43,241 bases of DNA from JBEKTY01 sp049515555. GTDB taxonomy: Bacteria; Planctomycetota; Planctomycetia; Pirellulales; Thermoguttaceae. The DNA is taken from the NCBI GenBank assembly GCA_049515555.1, contig JBEKTY010000110.1:1-43241 (forward strand), written 5' to 3'. This document shows, in pieces, positions 31,493-39,475 of the stretch. The notes beneath the pieces were generated by a model. The model did not search any database and had not been told where the DNA came from. It saw nothing but the letters and a program-made list of their open reading frames with translations. The translations under genes were made by a program, and so were the position numbers. The stretch's first letter is position 1. Each line of letters opens with the position of its first letter.

Positions 31493-33817
31493 CTACTCCA
31501 ATTTCTTCCACGGCCCGGCCTGGGGATCGAGCTTCAGCACGAAGACCCGATTGGTTTGGTCCACGGCCCAGACCAGTTTGCGGGCGGGATCGTACATCAG
31601 GCCCAGCGAGACCATCGAGCCGTCCTTGCCGATGGGGCCCTCGCCGCCCAGACGCACACCGAACCAGGCGTTCTTGCGGCAGTCGTAGAGCGGCCACAGC
31701 CGCTCGCCGTCGTCGTCGGCGATGGTGTTGCCGATCAGCACCGCGTCGTACTCCGGAAGGTAAATGGTTTCTCGCGAGCGGACGCCGGAGCGGCCCTTGC
31801 CGGCGGCGCCGAGCCAGCGGGCCGCGCCGCTTTTCATGTCGTAGGCCATGACGTCGCCCTTGAGCTTGTCCGCGCCGCTCAGCAACAGCAGCCGGTCGCG
31901 CCGGCTGTCGTAGGCCATGCCGTGCTCGTCGGCCGAGACCCGTGGCAGCGTGCCCGCCAGGGGCAGCTTGTTCCACTGGCGCGTCCGGGCGGCCAGCAGA
32001 AACAGGCCCGTCTCGCTGGGCGTATGCTCGGCCCAAGCCACGACTCCCCGGGGTGTGGTGCAGAGCGTAGTCACGTACATGTTCGCACGGAAGGGGCTGG
32101 GCTTCGCAGCCTGGGACCAGCGGCCCTGGGCAGGATCGAAGAAGTACGTGTAACCGCGGGCGGCGAACACCAGCGTCTTGGACTGCGGCTCGTAACCGGT
32201 GGTCTTGTAGGTGTGGCCGCTCATCCACGGGCTGCCCGTGAAACTCCACTCCCCGGGGACCTGATCGTTGCTGGAACAGAACTCCAGGGGCATCTCGGGG
32301 GCGAAGGGGATCGACCAGCGATCGGTCTTTACGTCGTAGACCTGGGGCGCCGTGCCGCTATAGGCGCAGTGGCCGCCCGAGAACCGCAGGATCAGATCGT
32401 GGTGCGGGTCGTAGACCGCCGATCCCCAGTCCACGTTATAGCCCGGCCGGCGGGGCGGGCTGCGCATGACCCAGCGGTTGACGGGCAGGGTGTCCAACTC
32501 GGCGGCGGTCCGGGCCGCGTCGGCCGGCGGGGCCTGCCGGTACCACTGCGGGTCGCACCACTGCTTGCGGCGCTCGACCGTGCCCGGCCTGACGGCCAGG
32601 TCCTCGGCCGCAACTCGATCGGGCCCGGTCACGTCCAGCTTGCACAGCCAGGTCGGGCCGGCGACCACCGCGAGCAGGTCGTCGCCCCCGGCCGCCGCCC
32701 GCAGCGGGTGTGGGGCCCGCGCCGGCGGGCAATCCTGGGACCACGCGGCGACGAGCTGCCACCGCTCGCCCGCGGCATCGAAAGTCCACGCCTCCAGCGG
32801 CCGGTCGCGATACACGGCCGGATAGTAGCCCACGGCCGAGTCGTAACCGTACCCGCCCAAGAGCAACACCCGCTTGGCGCGGGGCAGCCAGAGGAGGGCG
32901 TGGCCGCCGCGCGGGCCGGGCGCCGTGGCCGGCTTCTTCTCCTCCCATTTCCGGCCGTCGAACGTCCACGTGTCGCTCAGCAGTTGGTCGAGCCGGTCCC
33001 CGCCGAACAGGACCACCTGTTTGTTGACTTCGTCGTAGATCATCGGCGACAGTGCGCGCTGGGTGGGCTGCCGCTCCAGCGGCAGTTGCTGCCAGGCGTT
33101 GGCCGCCGGGTCGTAGGTCCAGGTGCCCGGATCGCCGCGCTCGGTCTGCACGTTGCCGCCGCCGAAGAGCAATATCTTCTTGATGTGCGGGATGTAGCAC
33201 ATCGAGCCCCACAGCAGCGTGCCGCCCGAGTGCGCCGGGTGGTTGGCGGGGGCCAGGTCGGTCCACGCCCGCGCGGCCGGGTCGTAGCAGAAGGTGCTTC
33301 CCCGGGCGTAGAAGTAGACCCGCTTCGAGTCCGTATCCAGGGCGTACTGATTGTAGAGCCACAGCCCGCGGTAAACGGTCAGGTTGGGCCGGCAGTTGCC
33401 CTCGGCATCCAGCAGGCCCCAAGACTCGCTCTTCCAGCGCGGGGCCTGGCAGTCGCCCCGCGCCGGGCCCCAGCGCTTGCCCGGCGGAATCCAGTTTTCC
33501 CACCGGCCGCTGCCCACGTCCAGGGCCAACACGTCGAAGGGGTGCGGCTTGGCATACTCCGACCAGCTCACACTCCCGCCCAGAACCATGAAACGCTTCA
33601 GCTCCGGGTCGTAAACCAGCGGGGCGTCGGGGCGATTGACGTCGGCCTTGTCGAGCTTGACCCACTGGTTGGGCCTGCTCGCCGCAGCGGCCGGAAGGTC
33701 TTTGGCAATCTCTACCGCTCCCGCGGACCGGGCGTTGGACCCGGCCGGGTTATCGGCCGCGGGACAGGGCCCGGCCAGACACATGAACACACCCAGCGCG
33801 ATAACCAAGCGCGCCAT
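31493..33817 (-). CDS. Secreted kelch-like beta-propeller protein
   Basis: The 774-residue protein has a signal peptide (MARLVIALGVFMCLAGPCPA) and many kelch-type blades, for example PLVYDPELKRFMVLGGSVSW, PHIKKILLFGGGNVQ, YDEVNKQVVLFGGDRLDQLL, KRVLLLGGYGYDS and YDSRRDRLLLLSGADKLKG. The blades have the GG-(x)-W spacing of the galactose-oxidase/kelch family. The start at 33817 is preferred because AGGAGGACC lies upstream; an in-frame start at 33961 would precede the signal peptide by 48 residues. It is transcribed away from the large gene at 33992. No catalytic residues could be assigned. Confidence 0.82.
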   Translation of the reverse strand: MARLVIALGVFMCLAGPCPAADNPAGSNARSAGAVEIAKDLPAAAASRPNQWVKLDKADVNRPDAPLVYDPELKRFMVLGGSVSWSEYAKPHPFDVLALDVGSGRWENWIPPGKRWGPARGDCQAPRWKSESWGLLDAEGNCRPNLTVYRGLWLYNQYALDTDSKRVYFYARGSTFCYDPAARAWTDLAPANHPAHSGGTLLWGSMCYIPHIKKILLFGGGNVQTERGDPGTWTYDPAANAWQQLPLERQPTQRALSPMIYDEVNKQVVLFGGDRLDQLLSDTWTFDGRKWEEKKPATAPGPRGGHALLWLPRAKRVLLLGGYGYDSAVGYYPAVYRDRPLEAWTFDAAGERWQLVAAWSQDCPPARAPHPLRAAAGGDDLLAVVAGPTWLCKLDVTGPDRVAAEDLAVRPGTVERRKQWCDPQWYRQAPPADAARTAAELDTLPVNRWVMRSPPRRPGYNVDWGSAVYDPHHDLILRFSGGHCAYSGTAPQVYDVKTDRWSIPFAPEMPLEFCSSNDQVPGEWSFTGSPWMSGHTYKTTGYEPQSKTLVFAARGYTYFFDPAQGRWSQAAKPSPFRANMYVTTLCTTPRGVVAWAEHTPSETGLFLLAARTRQWNKLPLAGTLPRVSADEHGMAYDSRRDRLLLLSGADKLKGDVMAYDMKSGAARWLGAAGKGRSGVRSRETIYLPEYDAVLIGNTIADDDGERLWPLYDCRKNAWFGVRLGGEGPIGKDGSMVSLGLMYDPARKLVWAVDQTNRVFVLKLDPQAGPWKKLE

Positions 33818-33928
33818 GAGAGGGTCCTCCTGTTGCAGTGCGGATACAACCGGTTCACTCGATTGCATACACGCTGCGAGTTTACTCCCCGGGCAGTGCG
33901 ATGACAACACGTGCGGTGCTGGAATGAG

Positions 33929-33966
33929 TGGTTCCGGTGGGGCTCGCTTCGCTCGACCCACCCTAC
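33929..33966. repeat. Short REP-like element in the divergent promoter gap
   Basis: The sequence GTGGGGCTCGCTTCGCTCGA with flanking GGTTCC and CCCACCCTAC can form a GGTGGG/CCCACC stem. It resembles a repeat widespread in planctomycete intergenic regions as I recall; no second copy was seen in this window. It lies 26 bases before the start at 33992. Confidence 0.4.
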
Positions 33967-33991
33967 GGTCTTGTAGGAGGGAGAGCGAGGA

Positions 33992-36900
33992 ATGATAATA
34001 GGCATCGTGGCGGTGGCGAAACTATCCCGGGCATTGCGGAGGGCAAGAACCGTGTGTCATGCTGCCAATCGTTTCCGCACTGCCGCGTTGGCAAGTGCTA
34101 TTCTGCTGTGGGCCGGGGTGCTGGACCCGGGTCTGCTGGGCGCGGGGCTGCCGGCCGCGGCCGATGACCCGCTGCCGACCTCCAGCCAGGTCGCCTATCA
34201 ACTGCCGCCCGAGGGCCCGTGGCCCAAGGCCTATCGCGTTACGCTGGCCGTCGTCGATCCGCGGAATCCGGACTGGATCATCAGCCAGTTCGTGGCCGGA
34301 GCGCCGCGGACAGTCACCGCCGAGAACGGCGGCCGCTTCGTGGAGACCTGGGACGGGCTGGACGACAATTTCATGCCGGTTCCGCCCGGCACGTACGCGG
34401 TGCGCGGCATTTACATGCCGGCGCGGCGCTGGGCCGCCGACGGCGAATATCATTCGGTCACGCCGCGTTTCGTGGCCGGGGCCTCGGCCTGGATGCCCCG
34501 GCCCGAGCAGTGGCGACGGCCCGAGCCCTTCGGCGGCGATCCGTGCGGCGCGCCGCTGGGCGACGTGGCCGTGGGACCCAACGGCCTGGCGGTGTTCTAT
34601 TACGTCTACCTGGAGAACGGGCTGAACAACCCGCGGATCGATCTGAAGCGGCCCGTGGGCTACGAGCAGCTCGTCGAGGCGTTCGGCTCGGGCGGGGCGG
34701 CGGGCGGCACCTCGACGGCCACCGACGGCACAAGCGTGTGGAGTTTCAGTACCGACGGCGGCCCGAAGTTTGTATATCGCGCCGATCAAAAACCCTTCGG
34801 CACCGGCAGCGGCCAGCGCCGCGACGTCTATCGCCCGGCGGGCTGGGTGACTTCCATGGCCGCCTGGCGCGAGCCGGCCGCGGGGCGGTCCTACGTGGCC
34901 ATCGCCCAGCGGGGCAAGATCGTGGAAGGGCCGCCCGGCGACTTCCGCGAAAGCCCGCGGGAGTTCGTCGACAAGGTGGCGATACTGGCCGGCCAGACGG
35001 GCGAAGTGCTGGCCGAAGTGCCGCTGCGGCGGCCGCAAGGACTGGCGATTCACGATGCGGCGCTTTACGCCCTGCACGCCGCCCGCGGCGGCCGCTGGGC
35101 CGTCAGCCGCATGCCGCTGGCGGCGGGCCGGCCCCAGGGCCCTTGGACGCCGGTGTTCCTCGTGCCCGACGACATCCAGCCGCAAGACGTCAAGCTGGAT
35201 AGCCGCCACCGCATCTATCTCAGCGATGCCGCTGCCAACCGGGTCTGCCAGTTCGATCCCCAGGGGCGACTCCTGCGCAGCATCGGCCGCCTGGCTGTGC
35301 AGAAGCCCGGCAGCTACGACCGCCTGAGTTTCATCGCGCCCGGTAAGCTGGCCACCTGGACCGACGCCGCGGGCACCGATCGCCTGCTGATGGTGGAACA
35401 CGGCGGCCCGAACCGCGTCAGCGAGTGGTCGGCCGAGGGCGAGCTGCTCCGCGAGTTCCTCTCGCTGCAGACCAAGGCCAACGACGGCTATGCGATCGAT
35501 CCGCAGCATCCCGAAGACGTGTACATCGCCGGCCACCAGGGCTGGCTGACGCGCTTCACGCTCGACTACGATCGGGCGGCCTGGACCATAGACGCCGTGT
35601 GGCCCGAGGTGGGCACCGATCCCAAGGCCCCGGGCTTCGATCATCCGCAGTTCGTCCGCGTGGGCGGGCGGAGCTATCTGGCCTGTGGGCGAAGCTACAA
35701 CGTCTATCGCCAGGAGGGCGACCGCTGGCTCTTGTCGGCGGCCATTATTCGGGAACAGAAGGCAGGCCCGCCGCGCTATTTCCTGTGGCACGACGCCCAC
35801 GGCGACGGCCGTGTCCGGGAGGACGAGTATCGCGCGAGCCCCATCGATCTGCCCGGCCACGTCCTGCGTTACCACGGTGAGCAATGGCTGGCGGACCTTT
35901 CGCTGGCGGCCATGGACCAGGCCGGGACCAGCGTGTGGCGGCTGGCGCCCGAAGGCTTCGACCGCCACGGCAACCCGATCTTCAAGTCGTGGCGCAAGTT
36001 GCTCAGCGACCCGGTGTTTGTGGCCCGGGCGGAGGGCAAAGCCGACACCGTCCACGGGGGCAACGAGCTCGACGAGCGGTTCAGCAGCGACTGGGCGATG
36101 ACCGACGGCACGCTGGAAGAGGGTTTTTACGTGACGGCCCGCGGCGGCTACAGCTTCAGCGCCAACGAGGGCGCGCAGACGAAGGTCTCACGCTATGTGC
36201 CCGACGGCCGGGGCGGCTACCGCCTGAAATGGCGGACGGGGCGGCAGGCCATGCAGGGCGTCGCCCGGCCCGGCGAAATCTACGGCGCCATTCACCTCCG
36301 CCGCCCGATCAACGGGCTGCTGAGCGTGATCGACCAGTCGCGTTGCGGCGTGGTGCTTTACACGGAGGAGGGCCTGTACGTCGACAGCATCTTCCCCGAC
36401 GGCCGGCGGCACAGTCCGCCGGAGGCCGGCATCTATACGCAGCCGGGCGAGTTCTTCGCCGGCAGCGTCTTTCCGCACGAAAAGCGGGGGAAGATCTACT
36501 TTGCCATGGGCAAGTACACGCCCCTGCTGTATGAGGCCGAGGGCTGGACGCTCGAGGAGAACCCCGTGCGGCCGCTGACGAGCCTGTCGCCGACGGTCAA
36601 GATAACGGCGGCCCAGATCGCCGATCCGCCGGAAATCGCGCTTAGCGTGCGGGGCGGGGCGGGCGTGGCCCGGCTGGCACGCTTCGCGCCGGCCTTGGGC
36701 GGGGCCGTGCTCAGCGGCTCGCTGGCCGGTTGGGAATCGTGCGATCCGGTGCGCTTCCAGTCCGACAAGGATCAGACGGTGGAGGTCCGCTGCCTGTACG
36801 ATCCCGAGCACTTGTATCTGCGGTGGCACGCGCGGCTGGCCGGCCGCTTCCGGCCGCGGCCGCTCGAGCCCGTGGGGCGGATCTTCACCCACGATCGTCT

Positions 36901-37990
36901 GGCCGACACGCTGAGCTTCTACCTGCAAGGCGACCCGGCGGCATCGCCGGGTGGCCCGCCGGGCGGGCGCCCGGGCGACGTGCGCATCGTGCTGGGCATC
37001 TTCCAAGATGGCCAGCAGGTGCGGCCGGTGGCCCTGGGCATGATTCCGCACCGCGGCAGCACGGAACCGCCGGGCGAACCGCAGGTCTACGGTTCGCCCA
37101 CCGGCCGGGTGGAGTTCGCGCAGGTCGGCCTCTTGCCGCAGGTGAAGCTGGCCCACGTGCTGGACCAGGACGGCAAAGGCTTCGTCCTGGTGGCGGCGAT
37201 TCCACGCACGGCAATCCCGCCGATGCCGCCCCTGGCCGGCGGGCTGCGAACCATGGTGAACTTCTCGGCGACCTTCGGCGGGCACAACAAGTTCTGGTGG
37301 GCCAACGCCGACGGCTCGGCCAACCGCGAGACCTACGACGAGCCCAGCGAGGCCCGGCTGTACCCCGGTTCCTGGGCGGCCGCCCAGTTCCAGGGGCTCG
37401 ACGCCGGCGTGCTGGTCCGGCGGTGGTTGATCTGCGGCCCCTGGGGCGGGCCCGGCGCCGAGCAGTTCCACGAAGACTTGGGCCTGCCGGGCGAGAAGGA
37501 GCGGGCCCGGCAGCTCTTCGAGGCGGCCGGCTATCCGCCCGACGACGGCCGCGTGGACCCGGCGGCCGTGTTCAAGGGGCCCGCCGGGCGCGGCTATTGG
37601 CCGAGTGCGGGCGAGGTCCGCTGGCGCACGGCCGCCACCGCCGACCTGGATACCCGCGTGGTGCTCGGTCCCGCGGCGCAGGTCTGGTACGGCGCCACGT
37701 GGATTCACGTGCCGGACGACACGGAGCTGGAGTTCCGTTTCCAGGGCCACCCGCAAACCTACTTGCGGTTCTACTTGAACGGCGCGGCGGTGCTGCGGGG
37801 CGAGATTGCGGGCGATGCCGGCCCGCCGGTCGCCCGGAAGAACCTCAAGCTGCGGCAAGGCTGGAACCAGGTCATGTTTCGCGGCTACTGCACGGGCTAT
37901 CCGCCCTTCCGCGCCGGGCTGCTGCTGGCCGGACCGCCGCAGAAGCTCTGGACGCTGCGGCTCTCGGCGACGCCGCCGGAGACGCGCTGA
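33992..37990 (+). CDS. Very large secreted propeller protein with CBM9-like C-terminal region
   Basis: The 1332-residue protein has an N-terminal hydrophobic segment ending AGLPAAADDPLP. A FlgD-like Ig domain follows (VDPRNPDWIISQFVAGAPRT), then NHL-like propeller blades (HDAALYALHAARGGRW, LDSRHRIYLSDAAANRVCQF and similar). Near residues 910-1140 is a CBM9/DOMON-like region (VRCLYDPEHLYLRWHARLAG and GRVEFAQVGLLPQVK). The last part resembles a PA14-like domain (YLRFYLNGAAVLRGEIAG). The next gene starts directly after its TGA (TGAATG), so it and the MFS transporter form an operon. This suggests binding or breakdown of a carbohydrate whose product is then imported; the enzyme activity is not evident. 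Confidence 0.78.
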   Translation: MIIGIVAVAKLSRALRRARTVCHAANRFRTAALASAILLWAGVLDPGLLGAGLPAAADDPLPTSSQVAYQLPPEGPWPKAYRVTLAVVDPRNPDWIISQFVAGAPRTVTAENGGRFVETWDGLDDNFMPVPPGTYAVRGIYMPARRWAADGEYHSVTPRFVAGASAWMPRPEQWRRPEPFGGDPCGAPLGDVAVGPNGLAVFYYVYLENGLNNPRIDLKRPVGYEQLVEAFGSGGAAGGTSTATDGTSVWSFSTDGGPKFVYRADQKPFGTGSGQRRDVYRPAGWVTSMAAWREPAAGRSYVAIAQRGKIVEGPPGDFRESPREFVDKVAILAGQTGEVLAEVPLRRPQGLAIHDAALYALHAARGGRWAVSRMPLAAGRPQGPWTPVFLVPDDIQPQDVKLDSRHRIYLSDAAANRVCQFDPQGRLLRSIGRLAVQKPGSYDRLSFIAPGKLATWTDAAGTDRLLMVEHGGPNRVSEWSAEGELLREFLSLQTKANDGYAIDPQHPEDVYIAGHQGWLTRFTLDYDRAAWTIDAVWPEVGTDPKAPGFDHPQFVRVGGRSYLACGRSYNVYRQEGDRWLLSAAIIREQKAGPPRYFLWHDAHGDGRVREDEYRASPIDLPGHVLRYHGEQWLADLSLAAMDQAGTSVWRLAPEGFDRHGNPIFKSWRKLLSDPVFVARAEGKADTVHGGNELDERFSSDWAMTDGTLEEGFYVTARGGYSFSANEGAQTKVSRYVPDGRGGYRLKWRTGRQAMQGVARPGEIYGAIHLRRPINGLLSVIDQSRCGVVLYTEEGLYVDSIFPDGRRHSPPEAGIYTQPGEFFAGSVFPHEKRGKIYFAMGKYTPLLYEAEGWTLEENPVRPLTSLSPTVKITAAQIADPPEIALSVRGGAGVARLARFAPALGGAVLSGSLAGWESCDPVRFQSDKDQTVEVRCLYDPEHLYLRWHARLAGRFRPRPLEPVGRIFTHDRLADTLSFYLQGDPAASPGGPPGGRPGDVRIVLGIFQDGQQVRPVALGMIPHRGSTEPPGEPQVYGSPTGRVEFAQVGLLPQVKLAHVLDQDGKGFVLVAAIPRTAIPPMPPLAGGLRTMVNFSATFGGHNKFWWANADGSANRETYDEPSEARLYPGSWAAAQFQGLDAGVLVRRWLICGPWGGPGAEQFHEDLGLPGEKERARQLFEAAGYPPDDGRVDPAAVFKGPAGRGYWPSAGEVRWRTAATADLDTRVVLGPAAQVWYGATWIHVPDDTELEFRFQGHPQTYLRFYLNGAAVLRGEIAGDAGPPVARKNLKLRQGWNQVMFRGYCTGYPPFRAGLLLAGPPQKLWTLRLSATPPETR

Positions 37991-39358
37991 ATGAAAACGC
38001 ATTGCGGCTGGTTCCGTTGGGTGATCTGCGGGCTGCTGTTCTTCGCCACGACGATCAACTACATCGACCGGCAGGTGATCGCCGTGCTCAAGCCCACGCT
38101 GTCGGAACAGTTCCGGTGGACCGAGATCGACTATAGTAATATTGTCTTTTGCTTTCACCTGGCCTACGCCCTGGGCTACCTGTTGGCGGGGCGGATGATG
38201 GATTGGCTGGGCGTGCGGCGCGGATTCGCCCTGGCGGTGGGGCTGTGGAGCGCGGCGGCGATGTCGCACGGCCTGGTGCGGCCGCTGGTCGACGTCGGCG
38301 GGCCGTGGCTGCAAACCGCTTTCGGGGGCACGCTGCTGGGCGGGCTGACGGCTACCGGCCTGTCGGTGGCCGGCTTCGGCAGCGCCCGCTTTGCGCTGGG
38401 CCTGGCCGAGGGGGGCAACTTCCCCGGGGCAATCAAGACCGTCGGCGAGTGGTTCCCCAAGCGCGAGCGGGCCCTGGCCACCGGCATCTTCAACGCCGGC
38501 AGCAACGTGGGGGCCGTCATTACGCCCCTGGCCGTGCCGCTGATTACGCTCAAATGGGGCTGGGCCGCCGCGTTCTACGCGACCGGCGGGCTGGGCTTCG
38601 TTTGGCTCGTGTGCTGGCTGCGCGTGTACCGAAGTCCGCACAACCATCCCCGGGTATCGGCGGCCGAGCTGGCCTACATCGTCAGCGATCCGCCCGACCC
38701 GCCGGCCCGCATCCCGTGGCTGAGGCTGCTTCGCTACCGGCAGACGTGGGCCTTTGTCGTCGGCACGTTCCTGACCAGCCCGGTGTGGTGGTTCTACCTG
38801 TATTGGGTGCCGGGCTTCCTGTACGACGAGTACCAGATCGACTTGCAGCACGTCGGCCCGCCGCTGGTCGTCATCTACCTACTGGCCGACGTGGGGAGCG
38901 TGGGCGGCGGCTGGCTGTCGTCGTGGCTCATCCAGCGCGGGACAACGATCAATTTCGCCCGCAAGATAAGCTTCCTGGCATGTGCCCTGGGCGTGGTCCC
39001 CGTGTTCCTCGTTCCGCTCATGCCTTGGTTGGCTTCGCACACGGGCTGGGCGTTGAGCGGCGTGTGGCCGGTGGCGTGCCTGATCGGTCTGGCAGCGGCC
39101 TCGCACCAAGGCTTTTCGGCCAACCTGTACACAATCGTGTCCGACACGGTGCCCCGCAAGGCGGTCAGCTCGGTGGTGGGCATCGGCGGCATGGCGGGCG
39201 CCGTGGGCGGGATGCTCGTGGCCAAGGCCGTGGGCTACATCCTCGATTGGACGCACAGCTACCTGGTCCCCTTCTGCATCGCGGCCGCCGCCTACCCGCT
39301 GGCCTTGGCAATCATCCAACTGCTCCTGCCGCGGCTCGAGCCGGCGCGGTTCGATTGA
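37991..39358 (+). CDS. MFS transporter, ACS family (hexuronate-type)
   Basis: The 455-residue protein has about 12 hydrophobic segments. It opens with RWVICGLLFFATTINYIDRQ, the characteristic first helix of the anion:cation symporter family that includes ExuT. Other family marks are RFALGLAEGGNFPGAIKTVG and ERALATGIFNAGSNVGAVI. The loop between helices 2 and 3, GRMMDWLGVRRGF, matches the MFS signature D-x-x-G-R-R. It follows the large secreted protein gene with no gap, so uptake of a sugar acid or a similar anion released outside the cell is a reasonable inference. The exact substrate is not known. Confidence 0.88.
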   Translation: MKTHCGWFRWVICGLLFFATTINYIDRQVIAVLKPTLSEQFRWTEIDYSNIVFCFHLAYALGYLLAGRMMDWLGVRRGFALAVGLWSAAAMSHGLVRPLVDVGGPWLQTAFGGTLLGGLTATGLSVAGFGSARFALGLAEGGNFPGAIKTVGEWFPKRERALATGIFNAGSNVGAVITPLAVPLITLKWGWAAAFYATGGLGFVWLVCWLRVYRSPHNHPRVSAAELAYIVSDPPDPPARIPWLRLLRYRQTWAFVVGTFLTSPVWWFYLYWVPGFLYDEYQIDLQHVGPPLVVIYLLADVGSVGGGWLSSWLIQRGTTINFARKISFLACALGVVPVFLVPLMPWLASHTGWALSGVWPVACLIGLAAASHQGFSANLYTIVSDTVPRKAVSSVVGIGGMAGAVGGMLVAKAVGYILDWTHSYLVPFCIAAAAYPLALAIIQLLLPRLEPARFD

Positions 39359-39394
39359 GATTCGAGGTTTCGATACATGGTGTTCGGTACATTG

Positions 39395-39424
39395 TTGACA
39401 CGGCGCCCTCACCGGGGCAATTAT
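39395..39424 (+). promoter_or_regulatory. Possible promoter before the HzsA-like gene
   Basis: A perfect TTGACA (39395-39400) is followed after 18 bases by AATTAT (39419-39424), four of six matches. It lies about 50 bases before the GTG start at 39476. Confidence 0.35.
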
Positions 39425-39475
39425 GGATACGAATCGGAACGATAAGTGGAACTCGCAGTTCGTAGGAGACAGCCC

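Noticed and set aside
36188..38851. Long minus-strand open frame (about 887 codons) opposite the propeller and MFS genes
   Set aside because: It is the antisense shadow of strongly coding plus-strand genes in GC-rich DNA; its composition is Arg/Gly/His/Pro-rich without any domain.
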